Below, piece after piece: positions 55,910 through 64,000 of a DNA stretch of 64,000 nucleotides. Below the pieces are notes generated by a model, which was given only the letters and a program-made list of their open reading frames with translations, did not search any database and had not been told where the DNA came from. The DNA lies in the NCBI GenBank assembly GCA_039033415.1, contig JBCCCR010000011.1, forward strand, positions 124,001 through 188,000, given 5' to 3'. Both the position numbers and the translations under genes were made by a program. The stretch is from Pseudomonadota bacterium (GTDB lineage: Bacteria > Pseudomonadota > Gammaproteobacteria > Xanthomonadales > SZUA-38). The stretch's first letter is position 1; every line of letters begins with the position of its first letter.

Positions 55910-56091
55910 GACGGCTCGCTGACGCAAAGCGCGGCAGTATACCAGCGCGGTCGGGTCAGCTGCGGACGTCGGGCGGTGCTGAGCCCAGACAGGGCCGGTG
56001 GCTGGCGAAGATCCGCGCGACTCCCGGTTCTCATACTCTCCGCAACTGCGTAAAATTAATGCACCGGACGTTTTCGACACGCCCCCCCGAG

Positions 56092-57291
56092 ATGCCCAAT
56101 ACGTTGATTACCCCTGACGAAGTCACCCGAATTATCGCCGCTGCCATGCCCCAGGGACGGGTGGCTCAGGTACCCCTGGAGCGGGCCTACGGGCGCCGCC
56201 TGGCCGAAACGGTGGCGGCTGACCGCGATCAGCCGCCTTTCGACCGCGTCACGATGGACGGCATTGCGCTGCGCTCGGAGGCGGTGGCGGCGGGACAGGT
56301 GAGTTTTCCGGTCGGCGGCGTCCATGGCGCCGGGCAGCCGCAGCCCGAGCTGACGGCACCCGACCATTGCCTCGAGGTGATGACCGGTTCTGTCATGCCG
56401 CGGGGCTGCGACAGCGTGGTACCGGTTGAAGACATCACGCTGAAAGATGGTGTTGCCACGCTGGGCAGTCCGGAGGACATTTCGCCCTGGCGCTTTGTCC
56501 ACCGCCGCGGCACCGATTACCCCATCGGACAGGTTCTCCTGCAGCCCGGCACGCTCATCCGGGGGCCAGAGCTCGCGGTGCTGGCGTCCGTGGGTCGCGG
56601 CGAGGTCAGCGTTCGGCGCTGGCCCAGCGCGCTGGTGGTGGCCACCGGCGACGAGCTGGTCGAACCCGGAAACCCCGTGGCGGCACATCAGATCCGCATG
56701 GCGAACGATTACGCGATCGCCGGCCGGCTCACGGGTATGGGCCTGACCGAAGTGTCCCGCGTCCACCTGCGCGACGACCCTGAGTTGATCGCCGCCGAGC
56801 TGGCGCGCGGTCTCGAAGACTTTGACCTGATCATCCTGACCGGCGGCGTATCCCGGGGGCGTTTTGACCATGTGCCGGGGGTGCTGGAAAACCTGGGCGT
56901 CAAAAAGCAGTTCCACCGCGTCAACCAGAAGCCGGGCAAACCGATGTGGTTTGGTGTGGGTCCCACGGGTCAGCCGGTCTTTGCGCTTCCGGGCAATCCG
57001 GTGTCGGCGCTCGTCTGCTTTCACCGCTACGTCGAGCCCGCGCTGCGGGCCATGAGCGATGAGGTGATGCCGCCGCGCCGGGTGGAGCTGGCTTCCAGTC
57101 TCAGCTTCAGCAACGATATGACGCGTTTTGTGCCAGTCAACCTGCTGCCTGGGAGCGCCCAGGCCAAGCCCCTCGAACTCAACACCTCGGGAGACTTTTT
57201 TGCGCTCGCGGGCAGCTCTGGGTTCTGCGAACTACCGTCTGAACAGCGGGTGTTTAAGGCCGGCGTCGAGCTCGCCTTTTTTCCATGGTAG
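56092..57291 (+). CDS. moeA: Molybdopterin molybdotransferase
   Basis: MoeA inserts molybdate into adenylated molybdopterin. The protein has 399 residues from ATG 56092 ([11 protein letters not shown]); an in-frame ATG at 56059 would add 11. Motifs include [16 protein letters not shown], the [13 protein letters not shown] loop and [15 protein letters not shown]. It starts the plus-strand moeA-moaA-moaD-moaE unit and overlaps moaA by seven bases. Confidence 0.95.
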   Translation: MPNTLITPDEVTRIIAAAMPQGRVAQVPLERAYGRRLAETVAADRDQPPFDRVTMDGIALRSEAVAAGQVSFPVGGVHGAGQPQPELTAPDHCLEVMTGSVMPRGCDSVVPVEDITLKDGVATLGSPEDISPWRFVHRRGTDYPIGQVLLQPGTLIRGPELAVLASVGRGEVSVRRWPSALVVATGDELVEPGNPVAAHQIRMANDYAIAGRLTGMGLTEVSRVHLRDDPELIAAELARGLEDFDLIILTGGVSRGRFDHVPGVLENLGVKKQFHRVNQKPGKPMWFGVGPTGQPVFALPGNPVSALVCFHRYVEPALRAMSDEVMPPRRVELASSLSFSNDMTRFVPVNLLPGSAQAKPLELNTSGDFFALAGSSGFCELPSEQRVFKAGVELAFFPW

Positions 57292-58304
57292 TGCACGACA
57301 CGCGGCGTCGCCCGCTGCGGGATTTACGCATCTCACTGATCGACCGCTGTAACTTTCGCTGCCCCTACTGCATGCCGGCGGAGCTGTTTACCGAGGACTA
57401 CCGGTTCATCGACCGAAGTCTGCGGCTGACGGCCGAGGAGATTACCCGCGTTGCGCGGGTGATGGTGGACCTGGGCGTGGAAAAGATCCGCCTCACCGGC
57501 GGCGAGCCGCTCCTGCGGCGGGACCTGGAGGAGATCATCCGGGGCGTGAGCGCGATCGATGAGCTCGCGGACTTGGCGCTCACCACCAACGGGGTGCTGC
57601 TGGCGGCGCGCGCCCAGGCGCTTAAGGAGGCGGGCCTCCGGCGGATTACGGTGAGCCTGGACAGCGTCGACCCGGAGGTGTTCACCAGCATGTCGGGCGG
57701 TCGCGGGGACCTCGAGAAGGCGCTGGCTGGAATCCGCGCGGCGCTGGCGGTGGGCCTGGCGCCGGTCAAGGTCAACGCGGTTGTGCAGAAAGGCGTGAAC
57801 GATCACGGCGTGCTGGATCTGCTGGATCATTTTCGAGGCACCGGCGTCGTGGTCCGGATGATCGAATACATGGACGTTGGGACCCGCAACGGCTGGGTGA
57901 AAGACGAGGTGGTCTCCAGTGCCGAACTGCTCGAGCAAATTGCTGAGCGGTGGCCGGTCGAGGCGCTGGACGCCCGGTATCGTGGCGAGGTCGCGCGGCG
58001 TTTCCGTTACGCCGACGGGGCCGGCGAATTTGGCCTGATCAGTTCGGTCAGCCAGCCCTTCTGCGGCGACTGCAACCGGGCTCGTCTGTCGTCGGATGGT
58101 GGGCTTTACACCTGCCTTTTTGCCACCCACGGGGCACCGCTGCGACCGATGCTGCGCAACGGTGTCAGCGACGACGAGCTGCGTGAAGCCATCAGCGTTA
58201 TCTGGCGTCGCCGGGCCGATCGCTACAGCGAGATTCGCAGCGCCCAGGCGGAGCCGGAACTTGAGGGTGACGGCAAAGTGGAAATGTACCGAATCGGAGG
58301 ATAA
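57285..58304 (+). CDS. moaA: GTP 3',8-cyclase
   Basis: MoaA is a radical-SAM enzyme that starts molybdopterin synthesis from GTP. The 339-residue protein has the N-terminal cluster CNFRCPYC and the C-terminal cluster FCGDCNRARLSSDGGLYTC. It ends MYRIGG, keeping the GG tail that activity requires. Confidence 0.97.
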   Translation: MVVHDTRRRPLRDLRISLIDRCNFRCPYCMPAELFTEDYRFIDRSLRLTAEEITRVARVMVDLGVEKIRLTGGEPLLRRDLEEIIRGVSAIDELADLALTTNGVLLAARAQALKEAGLRRITVSLDSVDPEVFTSMSGGRGDLEKALAGIRAALAVGLAPVKVNAVVQKGVNDHGVLDLLDHFRGTGVVVRMIEYMDVGTRNGWVKDEVVSSAELLEQIAERWPVEALDARYRGEVARRFRYADGAGEFGLISSVSQPFCGDCNRARLSSDGGLYTCLFATHGAPLRPMLRNGVSDDELREAISVIWRRRADRYSEIRSAQAEPELEGDGKVEMYRIGG

Positions 58305-58306
58305 CG

Positions 58307-58546
58307 ATGGAGCTCTCTGTCAGCTATTTTGCGCTGTACCGTGACGTCACGGGCAGCGACACCGAGGCGGTCAGCACCGAAGCGTCCAGTCCCGCCGAGC
58401 TGTTTGCCGAGTGTCAGGCGCGCTATCCGGGCCTGGAGCGGTTTGAGGCGTCGCTGGTGGCCATCAACGACGAGATGGCGAGCTGGGAGGCGCCGCTAAG
58501 CCGTGGCGATAGGGTGCTGTTTTTTCCACCGGTTGCGGGAGGCTGA
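58307..58546 (+). CDS. moaD: Molybdopterin synthase sulfur-carrier subunit
   Basis: The 79-residue ubiquitin-like protein ends in PPVAGG, the Gly-Gly tail that is adenylated by MoeB and then carries sulfur. It lies two bases after moaA and two before moaE. Confidence 0.95.
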   Translation: MELSVSYFALYRDVTGSDTEAVSTEASSPAELFAECQARYPGLERFEASLVAINDEMASWEAPLSRGDRVLFFPPVAGG

Positions 58547-58548
58547 GC

Positions 58549-58992
58549 ATGTTTGAGATCGCTGAAGGCCCGCTGCAACCGCAGGAGCTCGCCGCGCGGC
58601 TGGCGAATCCGACCTGCGGCGGCTATGTGTCGTTTGAGGGCTGGGTGCGCAACCATCAGGACGGCCGCCAGGTGCAGGCGCTCGAATACGAGGTCTATCG
58701 CCCGCTGGCGCAAAGTGAGGGCGAGAAGGTGCTGGCCGAGGCCCGGGAACGATTCGAGGTGGTCGACGTGGCGGCGGTGCATGCGGCCGGCCATCTCGCC
58801 ATCGGCGGCCTGGCGGTCTGGGTCGGCGCCGTGGCGCATCATCGAGCCGCGGCCTTCGACGCCTGCCGCTACGCCATCGACCAGATCAAGGTGCGCCTGC
58901 CGATCTGGAAAAAGGAGTTCTATCAGGAAGGCGATTCCGGCTGGGTCAACTGCGAACAGAGCGCGGCAGACGGCCCACCAGACCCAAGCTGA
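58549..58992 (+). CDS. moaE: Molybdopterin synthase catalytic subunit
   Basis: The 147-residue subunit pairs with MoaD to put the dithiolene on cyclic pyranopterin. It has GGYVSFEGWVRNHQDGRQVQ, HAAGHLAIGGLAVWVG and KVRLPIWKKEFYQEGDSGWV with the catalytic lysines. Confidence 0.96.
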   Translation: MFEIAEGPLQPQELAARLANPTCGGYVSFEGWVRNHQDGRQVQALEYEVYRPLAQSEGEKVLAEARERFEVVDVAAVHAAGHLAIGGLAVWVGAVAHHRAAAFDACRYAIDQIKVRLPIWKKEFYQEGDSGWVNCEQSAADGPPDPS

Positions 58993-59009
58993 TCCGCTCA
59001 CCGAGCCGG

Positions 59010-59585
59010 CTACGCGTCGCCGGTCAGTCGCGCCCAGTCTCCGGGTGTATCGATGTCCAGCAGCGCTTCGGGCATCGGGATTCGGAGCTGCGTCAGCGTC
59101 GCATCGCTTAGCAAATCCCGCGCGCCGCGGTCGCCGCTCAAGCTCAAAAGCCGTTCTCGCAGATGCGCCGGAAAGACCGCCGGGACGCCAGCTCGATCGC
59201 CGTAGTCGGCGGCGACAATGCTTGCCGGCTGACGCCGGTGCGCCCTCAATAACTTCTCCAGCTGCTCAGCGCCGACGGCCGGCTGGTCGCACAGGGTGAT
59301 CAGCGTGCTGGCCGCTGACGGTACCTCCTGCAGTCCGGCCACGAGCGAGCTGGCCATGCCGTCCCGCCACCGCTCGTGGAGCACCGTGAGGCAGGGCAGG
59401 GGCGTCGGCGGCTGCCAGGCGCCAAGGACGCAGACGACTCGGTCTCCGACCACCTCCTGCGCGGCCGTCACGGCTCGCTCCAGGAGGGTCAGTCCATTCA
59501 GCTCCAGCGCCTGCTTGGGTCTACCCAGCCGGTTGGAGCCACCAGCCGCCACCACAACCGCCCAGAGTTCGGATTCAGCAGACAC
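59010..59585 (-). CDS. Molybdenum-cofactor nucleotidyltransferase (MocA/MobA-like)
   Basis: The 191-residue protein has the NTP-transferase loop AAGGSNRLGRPKQAL and LITLCDQPAVG, as in MocA, which makes MCD from Moco and CTP (MobA uses GTP). GTG at 59585 is chosen; it overlaps moeB by 11 bases. The frame runs to 59618 inside moeB. Partnership with xdhC suggests it supplies cofactor for xanthine-dehydrogenase-type enzymes. Confidence 0.85.
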   Translation of the reverse strand: MSAESELWAVVVAAGGSNRLGRPKQALELNGLTLLERAVTAAQEVVGDRVVCVLGAWQPPTPLPCLTVLHERWRDGMASSLVAGLQEVPSAASTLITLCDQPAVGAEQLEKLLRAHRRQPASIVAADYGDRAGVPAVFPAHLRERLLSLSGDRGARDLLSDATLTQLRIPMPEALLDIDTPGDWARLTGDA

Positions 59586-60309
59586 GGCAATCGGGATCGC
59601 GCGCCAGCGCCACCCCACGCCAGCGCAGCGAGTTGCCGTCGAACAGCTGAAGCCCTCGCGGCGTCGGCGCCCCGATCAGATGATTGATGGCAAGCTGCGC
59701 GGCCGCCAGGCCCACACTGCCCGCGACGGTCGACAGCACACCCGCACCGGCACAATCGTCCATCGTGTTGGCCGCCCTGCCATAGATGCAGGCGTAGCAG
59801 GCCTCGTTGGGTCCCAGGTCCGGTCGAAACAGCGCCAGCTGACCCTCCCGGCGGACGGCTGCGGCCATCACCCAGGGAGTCCGACAGCGCAGCGCGGCTT
59901 CATTGATGGCCATTCGGGTTGCCCAGCTGTCGCTGGTATCCAGCCAAAGGGTACAGTCGCCACCGATGTCGGCGGCCTTGTCCGTGTCGATACGTTGTCG
60001 GGTTGTGGTGATCTTGATCGTTGGATTGAGCGCCTTGAGCGCTTCGCTCGCCGCTTCGGTTTTGGGCCGGTCCACGTCCTGCTGACGGTAGAGGAGCTGG
60101 CGACTGAGATTGCTTTCGCTGACCCGATCAAAATCGCAGATTCGCAGCTCGCCGATCCCCGCTGCCGCTAGGTACTGCACGGCGGGGCTACCCACGCCGC
60201 CCAGTCCCACCAGCAGCACCCGAGCCTGGCTAAGGCGTTCCTGCGACCTTTCGTCAAAGCCGTCGAGAGCCAGGTGGCCGTGATAGCGGGTGGTCCCGTC
60301 GGATGTCAC
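59575..60309 (-). CDS. moeB: MoaD-adenylating enzyme (MoeB/HesA/ThiF family)
   Basis: The 244-residue E1-like enzyme has the ATP loop LLVGLGGVGSPAVQYL, the Asp in ICDFDRVSESNLSRQ, and two Cys pairs (CYAC and CRVC at the extreme C-terminus) for zinc. It should activate MoaD. ThiF is a paralogue, but the moa context favours MoeB. GTG start overlaps the xdhC stop (GTGA). Confidence 0.92.
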   Translation of the reverse strand: MTSDGTTRYHGHLALDGFDERSQERLSQARVLLVGLGGVGSPAVQYLAAAGIGELRICDFDRVSESNLSRQLLYRQQDVDRPKTEAASEALKALNPTIKITTTRQRIDTDKAADIGGDCTLWLDTSDSWATRMAINEAALRCRTPWVMAAAVRREGQLALFRPDLGPNEACYACIYGRAANTMDDCAGAGVLSTVAGSVGLAAAQLAINHLIGAPTPRGLQLFDGNSLRWRGVALARDPDCRVC

Positions 60310-61289
60310 CCGCCGGGACCGCTGTCGGCGCCGCCCGCCAGCGACTGGCCGCTGCGGCTCAGCCGGAATGCCTGCAGCTGGCTCACCACCGAAAGGGCAA
60401 TTTCTTCGGGCAGATCACCCCCGAGATCGAGGCCTACCGGGCCGACAAGCCGCGCCGCGAAGCCGTCCGGCACGCTGGTCATTTCTTCCAGCAGCCGCTC
60501 GCGCCGCGCCGCCGGACCCAAGGAACCGATAAACGGAACGCCGAGCTCGGCCACCGCGTTGAGAAAGCGGCGATCGGCGTCAAAGTTGTGGCTCATCACC
60601 AGCAGCGCCTGACAGCGGGACGCGTCCTCCACCTCGAAATCTTCGAAGGGGGCGACCTTGGCGGCCAGCGGAAATCGTTCGGGCTTCGCTTTGCCGGGAC
60701 GGTGATCCCAAAGCGTCACGTGCCAGTCCAGCTGGTCTGCCAGCTGGACGAGAGGAATGACGTCTGATCCGGTGCCAAAAATCCCCAGCCGAAAACGCGG
60801 CGGGATGTGCGCGGTGTAGATCTCGCGATCGTCCTGATGTGATAACCCCGGCGTAGCCTCCGCGGAGTCTTCCCAGCAGTCGCCGCTCTCAAGGCAGGTG
60901 CTCACCACGCCCCCGGGTTCGGCCAGCCGGGTGAGCAGCTCGATGATCGGGTGATCGGTGCGCACCGGCTGCAGGAATACGCGAACCGCCCCGTTGCAGC
61001 CCATGCCGAGGCCCCAGAGCACGTCGTCGTCGGCGCGCATGTCGTAGAACGCTACCTTGCACTGACCGCTGCCGGCCACCTCGCGGGCGTGCTCGATCAG
61101 ATCGTCATCAAAACAACCGCCGCCGACAATGCCGGTCAGGCGGTGCTCGGCCAGATCGATGAGCATACGGGCGCCCGGCTTGCGGTAGCTCGACCCCTGG
61201 GTGTCGATGACCGTCGCCAGCACCACCTCGCGGTCTGGCGGCAGCTGGTCCAGCGCCGCCAGGAGGGCGCTGAGCCCGTGGGTGGTCAT
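60306..61289 (-). CDS. XdhC-family molybdenum-cofactor insertion/maturation protein
   Basis: The 327-residue protein has the N-terminal XdhC domain (VVLATVIDTQGSSYRKPGARML, GIVGGGCFDDDL) and a C-terminal Rossmann domain (LGIFGTGSDVIPLVQLA). XdhC binds Moco, directs its sulfuration and loads it into xanthine-dehydrogenase-type enzymes, none of which is in the window. It is coupled to moaC by an ATGA overlap. Confidence 0.92.
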   Translation of the reverse strand: MTTHGLSALLAALDQLPPDREVVLATVIDTQGSSYRKPGARMLIDLAEHRLTGIVGGGCFDDDLIEHAREVAGSGQCKVAFYDMRADDDVLWGLGMGCNGAVRVFLQPVRTDHPIIELLTRLAEPGGVVSTCLESGDCWEDSAEATPGLSHQDDREIYTAHIPPRFRLGIFGTGSDVIPLVQLADQLDWHVTLWDHRPGKAKPERFPLAAKVAPFEDFEVEDASRCQALLVMSHNFDADRRFLNAVAELGVPFIGSLGPAARRERLLEEMTSVPDGFAARLVGPVGLDLGGDLPEEIALSVVSQLQAFRLSRSGQSLAGGADSGPGG

Positions 61290-61792
61290 TTCGCCTGCTC
61301 GAGCATCTGGCGAGCGAAGTCGTCCAGGCCGTCGGGATGAATCCATTCCCCTGACTTACCGCCGGACTTGTAGCGCAGGGTGACGGCCTCGATCCCAAGC
61401 GCCGGCTCCAGCGGTTTGGCCAGGTCCCACACGGTCAGAAGCGCCACGCTGGCGCCGGTGAGCGCTTCCATTTCAACGCCGGTCCGCTCGGCGATTTCCG
61501 CCAGGCAGTAGATACCTACCGCTTTTTCGTCGGGCAGGGCCCGGTGCCGAACGATCACGCGATTGAGGTTGATCGGATGGCAGAGTGGAATCAGGGAAGG
61601 CGTCTGCTTGGCCCCCTGAATACCGGCAATTTCTGCCAGCGTGAGCGCGTCTCCCTTGGGCAGCGTCCGGCTCACCACCGGCTCGTAGGCATGGGGGCCG
61701 AGCACAATTCGGCCCATGGCCAGCGCCCGGCGGGTGGTGACGGCCTTGCCGCTAACGTCCGCCATGGCGAAATCCCCGGTGCGTTCAGCCAC
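61286..61792 (-). CDS. moaC: Cyclic pyranopterin monophosphate synthase
   Basis: MoaC forms cPMP after MoaA. The GTG at 61792 follows GGAGGT by five bases and gives 168 residues, so the TTG frame start at 61807 is unlikely. Motifs are MADVSGKA, IAGIQGAKQTPSLIPLCHPI and EMEALTGASVALLTVWDL with the catalytic Asp and Lys. Confidence 0.96.
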   Translation of the reverse strand: MAERTGDFAMADVSGKAVTTRRALAMGRIVLGPHAYEPVVSRTLPKGDALTLAEIAGIQGAKQTPSLIPLCHPINLNRVIVRHRALPDEKAVGIYCLAEIAERTGVEMEALTGASVALLTVWDLAKPLEPALGIEAVTLRYKSGGKSGEWIHPDGLDDFARQMLEQAK

Positions 61793-61878
61793 TGAGTACC
61801 TCCACAAAGTTGCAGGGCCGGCTACCGCTGTCCGGCTGTTGTTTCAAGATCAGGTTCCAGACGGTTGCTAGCTTGGGA

Positions 61879-62322
61879 TCAGTCAACGAAAAACTGCTGG
61901 CTGAACGCCACCGCAACCGGCTCGCTGCTGCCCTCCGGCCGAACGTCGAGGGAAAAGTCCAGCGTATCGCGGTCCGCGACACGAACGATGCCAACATAGG
62001 AGACGGTGCCCGCGTCGGCCATGCGGCGCATTGCGATGTTCTGCCGAGCTCCGGTGGAGTTGATGGCGCTCGCTTTGACCTGGCCTTCGATTGCCTGGCC
62101 CAGCCCGGAGTCCGCATCCATCCGCAACACCGACACATGCAGGAGCGCCTGATTTTTGGCGCGCTTGAGTCCAAGCGAGCTGGCCATGGCGGCGGGAAGA
62201 TTGGCGGCGCTCACGGCGCTGTAGTGAACCTGGATCCCGTCCGCTGCGACAAACTGTTCGGACTTAACGGGCTGCAGAAAACACACGCCAAGCGCGGCGA
62301 GGAGCAGAAAAACGGTTCTCAC
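61879..62322 (-). CDS. Exported DUF4426 protein
   Basis: The 147-residue protein has a signal peptide (1-21) and a domain beginning FVAADGIQVHYSAVSAANLP, as in DUF4426 proteins encoded beside yggT and proC in gammaproteobacteria. Function unknown, periplasmic by prediction. It closes the yggS-proC-yggT-DUF4426 cluster. Confidence 0.88.
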   Translation of the reverse strand: MRTVFLLLAALGVCFLQPVKSEQFVAADGIQVHYSAVSAANLPAAMASSLGLKRAKNQALLHVSVLRMDADSGLGQAIEGQVKASAINSTGARQNIAMRRMADAGTVSYVGIVRVADRDTLDFSLDVRPEGSSEPVAVAFSQQFFVD

Positions 62323-62396
62323 GATAATCTCCGCTGAAATCGGACGAAGATATTACTCCGCCCCTCGACCGGGCGCCACGGCCCGCAACTCGCCTC

Positions 62397-62966
62397 TCAC
62401 AGGGCTCTTGCCAGATCCATCAGCGGCGCCACCACCAGCATGCGGGCGAGCTGCAGCACCACAATCGCTAGGACTGGAGAAAGATCGAGGCCGCCGATCA
62501 GCGGAACGATGCGCCTGGCAGGGTTCAGAATCGGCGCGGAAAGCTGGTAGAGCAGCGGCAGGACCGGGTTGTCCCCTTGAGGCGCGACCCAGCTCAGGAT
62601 CACCCGAATAAAAATAACGACGAGAAAAATGGTGATGACGAGGTCCAGCAGCTCGACAGCGGCGATGGCCACGATGTTCAGCGCGGGAGCTGATGAGCCC
62701 AAGATGCCCAGCACGATGACCGTTTGCAGCGATTTCAGCAGCCAGGCCAGCAGGATGGCGGACAGCTCTACCCGCCCCCAGTTCGGAATGATGCGGCGCA
62801 GCGGCATCAGCACCGGATTGGTGATCTTGACCAGAAACTGGCAAACCGGATTAAAAAAGTTGGCGCGGACCAGCTGCAGCAACACCCGCAGCAGCAGCAC
62901 CGCGATAAAAAAACCGAACACGATGTTGACCAGGAACACCCCAGCGTTGCCGAAGTAACCACCCAT
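62397..62966 (-). CDS. yggT: YggT-family integral membrane protein
   Basis: From ATG 62966 the product has 189 residues and is a duplication of the YggT unit, each half with paired helices and an NP-L-PLRRIIP-like loop (NPVLMPLRRIIPNWG, NPARRIVPLIGGLDLSP). Function is uncertain; osmotic and division roles are proposed. It lies one base after proC. Confidence 0.93.
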   Translation of the reverse strand: MGGYFGNAGVFLVNIVFGFFIAVLLLRVLLQLVRANFFNPVCQFLVKITNPVLMPLRRIIPNWGRVELSAILLAWLLKSLQTVIVLGILGSSAPALNIVAIAAVELLDLVITIFLVVIFIRVILSWVAPQGDNPVLPLLYQLSAPILNPARRIVPLIGGLDLSPVLAIVVLQLARMLVVAPLMDLARAL

Positions 62967-62967
62967 G

Positions 62968-63795
62968 TCAGTCTTCCATGTCTTCGGCAAGCTCGCGGCC
63001 GCGAATAGCCGCGCCGACCACAGCCTCCTGGAACAGGCTCTCAAAACCCCCGTGACGCAGGATGTCCAGCGCTCGCTCCGTGGTGCCGCCCGGCGAGGTG
63101 ACCCGCTCACGCAGGATCGCAGGAGACTGGCCGGTCTGGTCGATCATCCGGGCGGCGCCAAGCGCCGTGGCGCTGGCCAGGCGCGCCGCGGTGTTGGGAT
63201 CAAGCCCAAGCTCCTGTGCCGTTCGCTGGAGAACTTCGGTCAAAAGAAAGTAGTAGGCCGGCCCGCTGCCGGAGACCGCGGTCACCACGTCCATCAGCGC
63301 GTCCTCGGGAATCCACACGGCGTCCCCGGCCGCCATGCCAAAATCGTAGGCCACCTGACGCTGCTGTTCGCTAGCGTCGGGAGTGACGAACACGCCCGAG
63401 ATACCTGCGCCGAGCTGCGCCGGCGTGTTGGGCATCACGCGGGCCACCGACCACTGCTCGCCGAGCAGCTTCTTAAGAGTGCTCGTACGCACCCCCGCGG
63501 CCACCGAAATGACGAGCGGCGGACTTGCCATGTCGGTGGTTTCAAGTTCCTCTAAAACCTCTTCGAGCATTTGGGGTTTCACCGCCAGCACCACCGCATC
63601 CACGGCTTGGAGCAACGTTTGGTTGCTGTCAGCCACGGAGACGCCGAGTATGTCGCGCAAAGCCCCGCAGCGGTCAGCATCCGGGTCAAAGACGGCCGCG
63701 CGGGTTGCGGGGTAGCCGCCCCGGGCGAGTCCCTGCAGCATAAATTCTGCCGCCGTGCCGGCGCCGATAAAGCCCAGCCTGATGGAATGGTCCAT
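62968..63795 (-). CDS. proC: Pyrroline-5-carboxylate reductase
   Basis: ProC makes proline from P5C with NAD(P)H. The 275-residue protein has GFIGAGTAAEFMLQGL, VLAVKPQMLEEVL, VMPNTPAQLGAGISG and the C-terminal VTSPGGTTERALDIL. Its usual partner yggS lies just upstream. Confidence 0.97.
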   Translation of the reverse strand: MDHSIRLGFIGAGTAAEFMLQGLARGGYPATRAAVFDPDADRCGALRDILGVSVADSNQTLLQAVDAVVLAVKPQMLEEVLEELETTDMASPPLVISVAAGVRTSTLKKLLGEQWSVARVMPNTPAQLGAGISGVFVTPDASEQQRQVAYDFGMAAGDAVWIPEDALMDVVTAVSGSGPAYYFLLTEVLQRTAQELGLDPNTAARLASATALGAARMIDQTGQSPAILRERVTSPGGTTERALDILRHGGFESLFQEAVVGAAIRGRELAEDMED

Positions 63796-63910
63796 GAATC
63801 TCCCGAAAGCGGTGAATCAGAGGGTTCAGTCTATGTGTTTCACCGCAGGCAAAAAAGACCTGCGAACCGCGGGTTGGGGCGGTCTCCCGGCCAAACCTTA
63901 GCTCCCATGG

Positions 63911-64000
63911 TCAGGTTCTCGGTCCGAACAGCGCCGTGCCGATGCGGACCATGGTGGCGCCTTCGGCGATGGCCGCTTCCAGATCGCCGCTCATGCCCAT
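63911..64000 (-). CDS. yggS: YggS-family PLP-binding protein, C-terminal end only
   Basis: Only the last 29 residues lie in the window: SGDLEAAIAEGATMVRIGTALFG, then the stop TGA at 63911. This is the C-terminal signature of the YggS/PLPBP family, which buffers pyridoxal phosphate. The 115 bases to proC hold no gene. Confidence 0.9.
   Translation of the reverse strand: MGMSGDLEAAIAEGATMVRIGTALFGPRT

Noticed and set aside
55910-56091. PurR-type operator upstream of purH
   Set aside because: No ACGCAAACGTTTGCGT-like palindrome; only a partial GACGCAAAGC is seen.

Overview
This 64 kb window is GC-rich, densely packed chromosomal DNA from a gammaproteobacterium. The gene content fits the Lysobacterales (Xanthomonadales) or a close relative: the accB-accC-prmA-DUF3426 run followed by fis, aroK-aroB-SPOR-hemE, yggS-proC-yggT-DUF4426, exosortase H, CIRCE-controlled groESL and a cyanide-insensitive bd oxidase. 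I cannot name the species. I see no rRNA or tRNA genes, CRISPR array, prophage or intact insertion sequence.

Layout. 1-7.6 kb: a DUF697 GTPase cut by the window edge, a DUF3391/HD-GYP protein with a changed HD dyad, and divergently a very large hybrid histidine kinase. 7.7-12.3 kb (minus): aroK, aroB, a WGR protein, a double-SPOR protein, hemE. 12.4-16 kb (plus): exosortase H, a YeeZ-like dehydrogenase, then pdxH, yjbQ and trmH linked by ATGA overlaps, and a TerB-like protein. 16-24.6 kb (minus): cutA, dsbD, tlpA-like, aroQ, accB, accC, prmA, DUF3426 protein, fis. 24.6-26.9 kb: groES-groEL with a heat-shock type promoter, a CIRCE operator and a terminator. 26.9-33.3 kb: two small envelope or thioesterase genes, a DUF885 metallopeptidase-like protein, a tiny lipoprotein and glnE.

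33.3-35.2 kb is the only real gap and the most unusual part. It holds a hairpin-rich stretch that reads like a minus-strand structured RNA ending in a good terminator, then about 350 bases of AT-rich DNA, then a REP-associated tyrosine transposase (RAYT) whose HUH histidines are both replaced. 35.2-45.7 kb: mnmC, then an envelope/LPS cluster (unknown 612-residue protein, ELM1-family protein, CHCC zinc finger, two glycosyltransferases, SGNH hydrolase, O-antigen ligase-like protein, lipid A acyltransferase). 45.7-56 kb: FAD oxidoreductase, mutM, rpmB-rpmG, thymidine kinase lacking most zinc ligands, cioAB plus a 35-residue DUF2474 protein, a Tat-exported aldo/keto reductase, and purH-purD. 56-61.8 kb: a molybdenum-cofactor island in two convergent operons (moeA-moaA-moaD-moaE against moaC-xdhC-moeB-mocA). 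61.9-64 kb: DUF4426, yggT, proC and the 3' end of yggS.

Most genes are housekeeping. Overlapping stop/start pairs (ATGA, GTGA, TGATG) are very common and support translational coupling within the operons. Start codons were often moved downstream from the longest frame; reasons are given per entry. Alternative GTG and TTG starts are frequent here.
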